In this document: positions 54,116 to 64,000 of the stretch, piece by piece
Layout of the letters: the number at the start of each line of letters is the position of its first letter
How positions within the stretch are numbered: position 1 is the stretch's first letter
NCBI GenBank assembly: GCA_030247855.1
Contig: JAPDRN010000050.1
Coordinates: 162,496-226,495 of the forward strand
Length of the DNA: 64,000 nt
DNA from: Knufia peltigerae
Taxonomy: Eukaryota > Ascomycota > Eurotiomycetes > Chaetothyriales > Trichomeriaceae
Direction: 5' to 3'
Notes under the pieces: model-generated
The model's database searches: none
Seen by the model: the letters and a program-made list of their open reading frames with translations, nothing else
What the model was told of the DNA's origin: nothing
Made by a program: the position numbers and the translations under genes

Positions 54116-56802
54116 ATGCTCTCCCGCATTCCCCCACAATCCCACAATGGCTACGCCGAATTCCACGATTACGGCCAGAGGCCCGACATGATGCAGTCTC
54201 AACCGCAGCAACTCTCCTCCATACTCCACTCCAGTCAACAATCTTATGAGATGGGGTCCAATCTACAGGCAGGCCGCAAGAGGAGGGAGTCTGAACTGGA
54301 CGGGAACGTGGCCAACGATGCCTCGGCAGTTCGCCGCCGAATTAGTCGAGCCTGCGACCAGTGTAACCAGCTGCGCACAAAGTGCGATGGAAAACAACCA
54401 TGTGCGCACTGTACCGACAATTCTCTGGTGTGTGAGTATGCTCGAGCTCACAAAAAGCGCGGAAGGGCGCCCAAAAAAGAGACGGATCAGAACGAAGACT
54501 CGGTCATTGCGAACGTTCCTCCCGCACCGAATGCCGCGACAATGAGGCAAGACCTTGGTGTCAGGAAATATTCCAGCACTTCGTACACCACACGAGATGG
54601 CCTTGTTGAGCTTGTCGACACCAACGGTATGCCTTCGAACCACACTCCACCGAGTGCGACATTCGACACAAGCCACCACAATCAAAACAGTTTCTTTGCC
54701 AGTTTTGACCCTACGACCGGCATGACCATGAACAATGGCGGTCCAATGCACGATATGGACCAGTCGTTGGTACCACAGATTACACAACCCCGAAGCATCG
54801 ATTTTGCCGTCCCTAACCAAGCATATCCTCCCCCGTCTCTGGATTCTATGCACGTCCAGGGCACTACCCAAGGGTTCGGCTTTCCTTTGGGAGACGACTA
54901 CTCCGTCGCATTCATGGGCAAGGCGCCCATGGTTGAGTCGCCGGACTGGTTAGCTCTGACCTCTCCCATGTTTATCAACGAGCCCATGCCCACCCAGCCT
55001 CGCATTACCGACACCCTCCGATACCCTGTCCTACGACCTCTCCTTCCGCATATCGAGCCTATTATTCCTCAAGCTCTAGCATGCGACCTTCTAGAGCAAT
55101 ACTTCACCAGTTCCACCTCGGCCTATCTACGACCTGCCAACCCGTATGTGCTTGGCTATATCTTCCGCAAGAAGTCCATCTTGCACCCTACTGATCCTCG
55201 TCCATGTACGCCTGCGTTGCTAGCCAGCATGCTTTGGACGGCTGCGCAGACTAGTGACGCCGCTTTCTTGACGAACCAATTGGATGCTCGGGCGAGAATC
55301 TGTCAAAGGCTCTTGGAACTGACCATCAATATGCTCAAGCCATTGGTTCACAGCCATCCAAACACCTCTGCACCCACCCCTACCTCTAGTTATCCGCAAC
55401 TGCCACCTAATGATGCAGGACTCGGCGCACTCGTCGTGCCATCACAAACGAATGGTCACGGCACCGACCGTGCACAAATTGATAATCTAGCAACCTACAT
55501 CCATCTCGCTACAGTAGTTTCTGCGAGTGAGAGGAAGGCGGCTAGCTTGCGATGGTGGAACGCTGCTTGGTCGCTCGCTCGTGAGATCAGACTCGGTCGT
55601 GAGCTACCACCTAATCCCACTGAGGAAGACGGCGAAGAGAATAATGCTACAGATGGCCACACCGGGGACGGACGCAAAGGCTCCATGGACGAAAATCGTC
55701 GGAAGCCCACCGGCTATGTGTCCGAAGAGGAGAGAGAAGAGCGACGACGGACGTGGTGGCTCTTGTACATGCAAGACCGACATTTGGCGTTGTGCTACAA
55801 TCGACCTATGTTCTTCCTCAACAAGGAATGCGAAGGTTTACTGCAACCGCTCGATGATGATGCTTTTCAGGCAGGCAAATTTGAGCGGGCATCGGACCCC
55901 GCTCATCGAAGGCGAGGACTGAATATTGAATGCACCTCACACAGTGTATTTGGGTATTTCCTGCCTCTGATGGTCATTCTAGGAGAAATTCTGGACCTCA
56001 ATCATGCGCGTAACCGCCCTCGCTTTGGTCCCAGAGCGAACAAGGCCAAGAATTGGGATGAGCATACTGAAGAAATTGTTCAGCAACTGGAAACGTATGG
56101 GCAGAGTTTGAAGGACTTTGAGGCTTCAGGGGGTCACCTTCCAGAAACGAGCCACAACGATGTTGTTACACCCTCGGTCGTATCTGCAGGAACGAACGAG
56201 TCACACAGTGCTTCGGAACTGGCGTTGCAGACCAAAACAGTGGTGGCGTATGGCACGCACATCATGCATGTGTTACACATCCTGCTGACCGGCAAGTGGG
56301 ATCCTATTGCTCTGCTGGACGACAATGATCTCTGGATCTCATCACAATCGTTCGTCACAGCAACTGGACACGCAGTCAGTGCTGCGGAAGCAGTCGCCGA
56401 GATCATCGAGGATGACCCTGACTTGAGCTTCATGCCGTTCTTCTTTGGTGTATATTTGCTTCAAGGTAGCTTTTTGTTACTGTTGTTCGCGGACAAACTG
56501 CAAGGTGACGTGAGTCCGGACGTTGTGAAGGCTTGTGAAACCATTGTCAGAGCTCATGAAGCTTGCGTTGCCACATTGGATACCCAATATCAGGTAAGCT
56601 TCTTCTGGAATCCGGACAATGTCAACACAGTTGAGTGGAAGCTAACTTTGGAATGCAGCGCAATTTCCGCAAGGTCATGAGGTCTGCATTACAGCAGGTC
56701 CGAGGGCGCATTCCGGAAGATTTAGCTGAGCAGCAACACTGGAGGCGCGAGGTGCTCGCCTTGTACAGGTGGACGGGCGATGGTACAGGTCTCGCTTTGT
56801 GA
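54116..56802 (+). CDS. xlnR: XlnR/Xyr1, Zn2Cys6 activator of xylan-degradation genes
   Basis: Two exons, 54116-56593 and 56659-56802, give 873 residues. The zinc cluster at residues 80-106 is CDQCNQLRTKC, then DGKQPCAHC and the last Cys in SLVCEYAR, preceded by the basic RRRISRA. CDQCNQLRTKCDG and AHKKRGRAPKKE are diagnostic of XlnR. The fungal transcription-factor middle domain includes LRPLLPHIEPIIPQALACDL and LRWWNAAWSLAREIRLGREL. The last intron joins TLDTQYQ to RNFRKVMRSALQQVRGRIPE, and the protein ends REVLALYRWTGDGTGLAL, the conserved C-terminus needed for inducer response in Aspergillus. Length fits. The first in-frame ATG of the open frame is at 54116. It turns on xylanase, side-chain enzymes and transporter genes through GGCTAA sites, in the nucleus, with xylose as inducer in studied species. 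Confidence 0.96.
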
Positions 56803-58545
56803 ATATTATGTATATATGATATCCCACGGCACACACTCGCTGGCATTGGTGAACGACCCTTCTTATATGGGTCCATAATGATGACGAATTACAACGTAAA
56901 CAAGGGGTCAATAGTGATGACGGGAAAATGGAACGCGGCAAACTTCGGAGAGCAACATACAAGGCATTCCAAGTATCAAAATAACTGGATATGAAACATC
57001 TGGCTCGACTCGTCTGCAACGAAATTGTTGTGGATGAGGAGTGGAAACGCTTTTCGATAGCACCGCGAGCCTTGCGGGTCGAAAGCGTCTTGATGATTCC
57101 CCGTATCGGCCATTGATGGAAATTTGCTGGAGTAATCCCGCCATCTCTTGTGGCAAAGCAGAGACAAGGTTTCACATCGAGATAACAAATGCCCTCGCTA
57201 TGGGCCTCGTCAGCAATCAACATGGCGCAGAAATCAGGTCTGGGGACGACTAGGAAAATGACCGAAGTCTGCGGACTTTGGACAAGGCATCGCGGAACTT
57301 GAGACTGACAAGTTCCTTTTGGTTTACTGACAGAGTGACAGTGGTGAACTATCGAATTATACCTACATCCGAAAACTTTTTGCGTACTTGTACCAATTAC
57401 TTGCTTCATATACTAGTGGTTGATAGACAATGGCAGCCGCAATGTCCGAAGCTGGACCACCGGTATCTTGGTGTCCTGGCTTAGCGACTCGAGGCTCTTC
57501 CAGACAAGGTTCGGTGGAAGAATCTCACATCGAGAGGTGCTTGAGGCGCTTTAGGCGCCTGACCCTGCAGCCACCGACACGTTCTATTGGCGATGTGGCT
57601 CTGCCAGAGTCAGGCAGTGGCCAAAACCCAGCCAACGAAGATGGATCTCCACCATCCCCCGTTGGGTTACAACTGCTGTAGGTGGCACCCGTCACCCAGC
57701 ACGGGAGGGCATGGAGAAGAGCATACCAGAGGTTCGGAAAGGACCTCGCGGTACGGGCAGCAGCCTACATCCAACTACTCACTGCGAATAGAGGATGAAA
57801 CGGAGAGAAGAAGATGGAGAGATCAAACCACGCACTCTTTTTCTGGGAAGCAGTCCGAAACCATCGACTGCCTGGGAAGATGTCTCCAATCACGCGACAA
57901 GTCCTGGCAATACGGAGTCGTTTACTCCGTACTACCTTGAGTATCCGAGAGCTAAGTACGAACAGAGAGGGTTTTTTCTCGCGGCCTGGCAAGTCTCCTG
58001 TCGCCGACGTCTTGCCCCTCCTCCTGCCATCCCTCGCTTCATTCTCAAGATCGTAACTGTCATCGATCACGTACACTTGTCGTCGCATAACATTCTCCCT
58101 GCCCTTTCTTTCCCATCTCTTTTGATCCTTCCTCTCGCTCGACTCATCAATATCCCGGCCATTGCGCAACAGACAGAGTGATGTGCGTGAATTTCACCGA
58201 CACTCGTTACATCTCACCCTTGCCTGTCTTTTTTTGATTTCCAGTAAAACGGATAACTGAATGGGTCCCTGTTGATCGTCAACCCGCCCGGCCTCCCTCG
58301 CGTTCTAATCAAATGATCGCCTGTCGCCTTCTACTATTCCAGTCGACAACTGTTCCAACTTGTTACTACGGCTGATACCGGGGCTGTTCTACGTGGCGCC
58401 TTACCAGCCTGTTCATATCGTGAACCATTGTTGACTGCATCCAACGGACTGGGTCTTCCAGTCTTGTTGCTGACGGCATCAACCGGAGAACCATTTTACC
58501 ACTGCACCGGAGACACTTCTTGGTTGTCCGTGCCTATTTCCAGCC
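56803..58545. other. gap between xlnR and the low-complexity protein gene
   Basis: About 1.7 kb. A 244-codon minus-strand frame (57409-56675) overlaps the last xlnR exon antisense and has no recognisable domain; I do not call it. A TACGGAGT hairpin lies at 57911. The right part should be the promoter and leader of the next gene. Confidence 0.4.
57911..57931. repeat. 8-bp-stem hairpin of the TACGGAGT word
   Basis: TACGGAGT, a CGTTT loop, then the exact reverse complement ACTCCGTA. The right arm with its preceding T is an exact TACTCCGTA (57923-57931). Confidence 0.9.
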
Positions 58546-61101
58546 ATGCCCAGCCTACCTGTCACGCCTGGGGCTCGTGCACCAGGTGAGTTCGTCCTTG
58601 TCTCAGCATAAAAATGTTTATCTTATCATGGGGAACGCCAACTACTGTCAAATGTGCAACGGATATGCAAGCACTTCTTTTTGGCAATGTTGGCGTTGCC
58701 ATATGAAGCTGACGTCTACATCTGTTGACTCCATTCCTCCTCTTCGGTTAAGCTCATCCTACCCGCGGCACGCTTATCTGACCTCTTTTAAGAACATATG
58801 TCCATGATTGCTAACATGCCTTACTTCTTTTCCATTTCAGATGATTTCGACATGGCCAAGTTGCAGAAGTCTCTCAAGCAACGACAACGCCATGCCGTTC
58901 GAAACAGTGGACACGTTGCAAAGCTGACCCCGGCCGAGATTCGGTCACTTAATCACAATGCCCTCGCCTCGGCAACTGGCAGTCAATCCAGTTCAAGAGG
59001 ATCGACGCATTCGACCTCAAGACGCTCGACCAATGCCACGCCACCTGCCACGCCGGAGGATCATCCTTCTAGAGCTCAGCCACAGAAGCATCGCGACTCG
59101 ATTTCTCGAAGGTCGACGGTGGATATTCCAACACCACCTCATACTCCCAGCGGACATCGAAGACCATCACAATCCAGCACGCGTAGCCACAGTCATACCC
59201 CGATCCAAGGACATGCTCACGGACACATTCATGCTCCAAGACCACGAGGTCATGGTCATGCCGCATTTATGGCTGCCAATGGGTTATCCTCACGGCCATC
59301 GAGCTCAGGATCTGGGTCTTCAATGTATCGTGGGCTTCCCACCTATCGAGGCCCCGAAGTTACTCACCATGTGTCAATGAACATGCTTCAGCGACCAGCC
59401 GCCGATATTGTATCAAATCCTCTTTCCTATTTCTCCAGACCGCGGCAAAGCGTCGTAAGTACATCACCAGAACGGTCTCGGGCTCCCCAGGAAATGCCTG
59501 GGTATCAAGCACCGACCGGGCGCAATAATTCCGTTTCCAACATCAGTACGATATCTTCTCGGCCTCCTAGTCCTCCTAGAGCTACAGATTCCCCTGTATC
59601 GATGATGAACCACGATACCGAGCAGTTTCCGGCCCTGGATCTTGCTGACGATCCACATAACCAGCCCAAAATCCAAAGTGACGACGAACAACATCCTGAT
59701 CTATCCCGACCTCAAGCTGAGGAACCACCCAGTGAATTGCCAGCACAGTTAGTACCGGAGCTTCAACAACCCCCAGCTGAAGAAATCCCGGAAACGCCTA
59801 AGAAGGAGCCGAGAAAGAGATTCACCCTCAACGGTGCCCTTTTTGGCGGAGACAAATCCCACAGCAATAGTCCAGAGAGTGCGGGCAAACTAAGAAAACT
59901 TCGGAGACGAACTTTATCTCTAGGAAAGAGTCCCGATAAAGAGAAGTCCGAAGCCCAGGAGCCACCGAACGAAGAGCAAACAACAGTGGTCGCCTCCCCT
60001 ACCCAGGTCGATGGCGCAACATTAGAAGATAGCGACATGATAACACACCCTACGGTGCAGCCACTCTCTGTCACCATCCCTAGCGAGTGGAAAGGAAAGC
60101 AAAAGGAGATCCATTCTGCGCCAGTCTATGCCAGATGTTCTTGCTGTGGGAAATTGAAGAGGCCATCAGGCTATGGCAACGAACTGAGTCCAGTGTTGGA
60201 AAATGAAAACCTGCGCACGAATTTCAGTTTCGAGATCGAAAGGTCGTCTGAGAGCTCGAAAAGAAGGAGCTCAGATAGCCCTCGATCAAAATACACACCA
60301 ATCATTCCGATGGAGGTTGCTAAAAACGATACTCGACAAGCCACGGTCGAACCACGGGTAATACCTACAATTCCTATGCGGGAACCGAGAGAGACAGCCA
60401 TGTCAAGCCCACGAAGAGCAAAACGTCTGTCGGATCCTCCAAAGTTTGTTCGGTTTGCCAGTCTGCACGGTCGACGCAATGAAACCACCGTCATTGATGA
60501 AGAAGAAGAGACTGAAGTCATGGAGAACGCTCCTCTGATGAGCGGGGGTGAAGATCAAGGCAACGGGGCGATGGCCGACGACGTTGTCATGCATGATGAA
60601 TCGATGACGAACCGACCTGTAATCAACATCGCTGCGAATGTGATTCCGGCGCAGATTGCAGAAATTGAACAGTCTCCAGTCAAGGTCGCCACACCGGAAG
60701 GCTCCCACCGTGATTCACATGCTGGATCCGACTCGGATGATTTCTTTACACCAGCCCGAGGCACGACTCCAGTGTCTGAAAGTGTCAGGTCCAGAAAAGA
60801 AAAAGGAAAGGAGAAGGATCTGAATCCAACAGAAGAAGGAAATGTGTTTTTGTCCTTGCCCCAACCATCACTGGGTCCGGCTTTTGCACGTAACAGCGAG
60901 GTTCTCAAGAATTATGTTCTCGCACGTTCGACGAGTCTAATCTTGTCCGACGCTGGTGGTGAGACCGATCTCCGTGCAACCGAGCCTGAAAAACTGCCAG
61001 CTGGAGAGAATCATCTCCTACCTACCGTTGACGGCATCCATGGACTCGACTCTACAAATCCAAAAGACCAAAAGTGGCTTTCTGAGATCATAGCGGTCTG
61101 A
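58546..61101 (+). CDS. large low-complexity fungal protein with a CxxC motif, function unknown
   Basis: Two exons, 58546-58585 and 58841-61101, give 766 residues. The first exon encodes MPSLPVTPGARAP and the 255-nt intron (branch point GCTAAC) joins it to DDFDMAKLQKSLKQRQRHAV. I do not recognise a named family. Residues 35-330 are Ser/Pro/His-rich and probably disordered, with repeated SRRST and HGHIHAPRPRGHGH words. The one compact-looking block is near residue 445, CSCCGKLKRPSGYGNELSPV, followed by LENENLRTNFSFEIERS. Many Ser/Thr-Pro sites suggest phosphorylation. No membrane segment or signal peptide is seen. The conserved block and long frame make the gene real; the role is unknown. Confidence 0.82.
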
Positions 61102-62650
61102 TCATGCACATACTTTCTTGGTGCGGAATTTGTGCCTGGGGGCTGATTGCTTCAGCTTAGAATGGTACATATCTTGTGTTATACGTTTGTTGTCTGAAAT
61201 GTTTTGGAAGGATTATTTTCACCAAGCGAGCGATGCTGGGAAGCATTGTAATAATGACTGAATGGGGGGCCAAATGGTTAGATCTGTTGGTGTTATTGTT
61301 TATAGTTAGCAAGCGAATGCAAAGAATGTAATTATGATCTCGAAGTCATGTTTCTGTATTGTCTGGTACCTTTTCTTACACTGTACAAAGCTGAATGAAT
61401 CCCTGGTTCTCGCTCCTCGGTACCATGTGCCTTCACACACCCTCAAGATGAGCCAAAAAAGACGAGGCTGAAATTGCCCAGCAAGTTGAGGTCTTGGCAG
61501 CTGAATGTCACTTCGTATTTCTTTATTGCTTGTCAAAAGTCTTCGCTTCCGCTTTGTGTCAACGATGCCAAAAGTCTCGTATCGATCAAGACTGATCAGA
61601 ACTTGAATCTGCATCGAAATGTGCGAGACTGGTTTTTTGCCCTGGCGCGAGCTTCCGGTCAGTCCTCAACAAGGACATACTCTTCCAATCCATTCCGTCC
61701 TCTGCATGACAACCTCAACCGTTGAAGAGCTCCTGAAAGAGACACAACATGATCCTGGTACCCTGGCAAGGTTAGTTGGCCATGATTGGTTCACCAGAAC
61801 CATCAACCGGCATGTTCCAGACAACATGAACCATGATTTCTTCTGCTTTCGGTCGGTGGCACAACACGGTGAGTGGTGAGTGGTGAGTCGTCGTGTGGTA
61901 CTACAGTCACAACTCGTATTTGTTTCTTCTTGGGGTCCAGCTCTTTCACCGTCTCTCTCCCTTTTCCCATTCAATCGAAAGGGAGATGTTCCCAGCCCAT
62001 GCAGCCACCGAGCTTCAACGAATCACACATGTTATGTTTGTATGCTGGGGAATTTTTGCCAGGTCTCGAATCAACCGCACTCGTGAGGTGGCCTTGACCC
62101 TGGCACGGGCTAAGTGAAAAGGATGGTATCCCTCTCGTGGGTCAAGCACTACGCTGTTGGTGAACCAGCCCGACCGACCGTTGTTGTCCTGCCCACTTCC
62201 TTTCTCGTGTTCAGACAGACGTGTCTTTCTCAGAAAGGGCTGTGCATCTCTGGCTTTCTTTTGGCGTTGGCCGCTCACGAAAAAGGCTACGCCCAACTCT
62301 TGCTTCACTCGTCCACGGTTTTCGCTCGTTCAGCCCCCAAAAGAGGAGTTCCCCAATCATCTGCAAGAACACTGGGCAGGAATCCCTGTCTGTTGGTGGC
62401 TTTAACAAGGTTGTGCCATCGAGTACAGTACTCTCTATTCTGTCGAGTTTGATGGCTGCTGCTGCTTCTCTCTCTCCTACAGGGCTGAAAAAGAAACAGA
62501 GCTGTTTCCCACCCCCCACCCTCCTTTTCTTTTCTCTTCTCTTCTTTCCTTCACACTTGCAAGGCACAACTTTCCTTTGTTGTGTTACTTCCTGTGTGAG
62601 ACGAGTCTTTCCTGTGGTTCTCTCTCGACGTTGAAAGATATCAGAACACG
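61102..62650. other. intergenic stretch upstream of the right-edge secreted protein gene
   Basis: About 1.5 kb. A 57-codon ATG frame at 61707 ends at a triple GTGAGTG run (61869-61889) and shows no family features. The right end has a strong pyrimidine tract, listed separately. No RNA gene is seen. Confidence 0.4.
62505..62552 (+). promoter_or_regulatory. pyrimidine-rich promoter tract
   Basis: An almost uninterrupted C/T run about 100 bp upstream of the ATG at 62651. Such CT tracts sit just upstream of transcription starts in many strongly expressed filamentous-fungal genes. Confidence 0.45.
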
Positions 62651-64000
62651 ATGGTGTCGTCTTGTCTGTTGTACCCGTTGTTGTGGTTGATTTCCTCTGT
62701 ACTCGGCCAATCAGTCGAATACAGCACAGATAGTTATGGAAACGTCTACTCTTCGACGGTTTACGACAGTGCCGCTACCGCCACTGCCACTCCGGCCACG
62801 AATTCATTGTCGGCATCAGACACAACCACAACCGCAGCAGCAACTTACCCCAGCAGTACTACACTGTACAGTTCTTATACGACTGCCAGTACGTATGACG
62901 GGTCTACCACGGCCCCTGGTACGGGTCCCACATCGACAAGTCTGCCAGCTATACAGACGGTGCCATTTACAGGTCAAGCATTACTCGTTGGAACGTAAGT
63001 TTTTTTGATTGCACCCCGGTCCCCCTCGGATTGAAAACGTCTGAAGATCAAAGAAGTTAACTTGTTTCTTAGATGTGGAATTCCACAATTCACAATCATC
63101 AATTTCCCGAATGGAGGGTCACTTGAAGTCCCTCTCGTGGGATGTTCGGATGACAGACCAGAATGTTGTCCATCCTTGAATTTCACCGAGTTTCGACCAT
63201 CGCAGACCGGAAGTGATGTTGACGGGGCATCTTCTTCGACCACAGGAGCTGCTGCAGCGACGAGTTCCCAGGACGATGGCGATGGTGATTCAACCCCAAC
63301 AACTTCTTCATGGACAGGTACCACTCCCAGTCCGACACCGACTGGTGTGGTGTCAATGTTGAGTAAAGCTCCACTTACGGTGTGTCCGAGGTGAGTAAAC
63401 TATACACCTGGTACAACTCCAAGCCGATCGACCTCACAACCGATTTCCAAAATGACAACAGAAATGTGTACTGACATGTATGATTTTCTATGTCATTAGT
63501 GACATGGTCGATCTAGACCCAGTATGTTGGTACGTTGTTTCTCATCTTTCCAAGTCCGACCAAATCATCCCCCAAAACGTCGGGCCTTTTTTTTCTGAAA
63601 GGACAAAAAGAAAAAGGTCAAAGTAGTATAATTCTCTTACTGACATTGCCATGTTTGATTTTGGTAAACCTACAGTCCAAGTGGATTTTCCCTTTACGGA
63701 CAGAGCATAATCGGAAATCAACCTTGTGTCAGTACACTCACCACGACGATATATTCACCCGATCCATCGGTTTTGTCGTCAATCACTTCGATGATATCCG
63801 CTTCCATGGTGGCAGCTTCTACCACCTCGACACCCACAGTCAGCGTCATAATTAATCAGTTAGTTTTTTCAACTTTCCTTTCCATTCCAAGCACTACTTT
63901 TGTAGAGGGATTTTTTTTCTCTTCTTGACTTTGCCTTCCTTTTTTCAAAAAGGGACACTCTCACGGTCCTTACCGTCGCCGCCCCCCCCCCCCCCCCCCC
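62651..64000 (+). CDS. secreted Ser/Thr-rich, Cys-rich protein, cut by the window edge
   Basis: Exons read as 62651-62994, 63073-63390, 63500-63529, 63676-63858 and 63953 onward, all in one frame. A signal peptide opens it (MVSSCLLYPLLWLISSVLG), then a mucin-like Ser/Thr/Ala stretch. Two similar Cys motifs follow: CSDDRPECCPSLNF and, after splicing, VCPSDMVDLDPVCCPSGF. The third exon is only 30 nt. The fifth exon reads DTLTVLTVAAPPP into a run of Pro codons made by the terminal poly-C. The first three introns are supported by the rebuilt Cys motif; the fourth (donor GTTAGT, branch CTTGAC) is weaker. Likely an extracellular or wall-associated protein; no enzyme family is recognised. Confidence 0.72.
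63982..64000 (+). repeat. poly-C homopolymer at the window edge
   Basis: At least 19 C in a row, continuing to the last base. In the proposed frame it encodes polyproline. It may be real coding sequence or an assembly limit, since such runs are hard to sequence. Confidence 0.9.

Noticed and set aside
56675..57409. 244-codon minus-strand ATG frame downstream of and overlapping xlnR
   Set aside because: It runs antisense into the last xlnR exon, is rich in Cys, Ser, Arg and His without pattern, and matches no family.
1..64000. CRISPR arrays, rRNA genes, transposase or reverse-transcriptase genes
   Set aside because: I looked for spaced repeats, rRNA-like blocks and transposon protein motifs and found none; CRISPR is not expected in a fungus.

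Overview
The window looks like a gene-dense stretch of a filamentous ascomycete chromosome (Pezizomycotina). Introns are short (47-280 nt) with GT..AG ends and ACTAAC/CTGAC-like branch points. Both strands carry single genes with their own promoters, and two Zn2Cys6 regulators and several fungal-only families are present. Protein similarities read as Eurotiomycetes-like (perhaps the Chaetothyriomycetidae side), but that placement is a weak inference. I rebuilt gene models by joining exons at splice sites that restore recognisable family motifs; 21 genes are supported, one of them cut by the right edge, plus a weak partial exon at the left edge.

Left third (0.9-25.2 kb), mostly housekeeping: an SNF2/Rad5-like ATPase; a divergent six-exon fungal NLR (DUF7708-like - NACHT - winged helix - two C2H2 fingers) whose P-loop codon is split by an intron holding a 6 x 10 bp tandem repeat; the GPI-GlcNAc transferase subunit PIG-H; tRNA pseudouridine synthase PUS3/DEG1; the 1992-residue HIR-complex subunit Hir3; a ChAPs (Bud7/Bch1) exomer adaptor; a ubiquitin-conjugating E2; and the Brix-domain ribosome factor SSF1.

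Middle (26-37 kb), mixed: a Zn2Cys6/DUF3425-like regulator, a secreted GH114 endo-galactosaminidase, a small unknown protein, a secreted fungal lipoxygenase, a 5-formyl-THF cyclo-ligase-like protein, and the DEAD-box rRNA helicase Rrp3.

Right-centre (37.9-56.8 kb) is the most interesting block. It holds an MFS sugar transporter, a GH10 endo-xylanase, a GH115 alpha-glucuronidase, a secreted type-B carboxylesterase, a small GFA/CENP-V zinc protein, and XlnR, the Zn2Cys6 master activator of xylan use. By eye, every exact copy of the XlnR site GGCTAAA in the window lies between 37.7 and 51.6 kb, four of them in the two divergent promoters transporter/GH10 and GH115/esterase. I read this as a physically linked xylan-utilisation locus that contains its own regulator. 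Cleavage of the backbone (GH10), removal of glucuronic acid side chains (GH115), possible de-esterification (carboxylesterase) and sugar import (MFS) would work together under XlnR.

Right end (58.5-64 kb): a 766-residue low-complexity fungal protein of unknown role, and a Ser/Thr-rich secreted Cys-rich protein whose fifth exon runs into a poly-C tract at the window edge. Intergenic DNA also carries a recurrent 9-mer TACGGAGTA, often arranged as a hairpin, and a perfect 22-bp palindrome.
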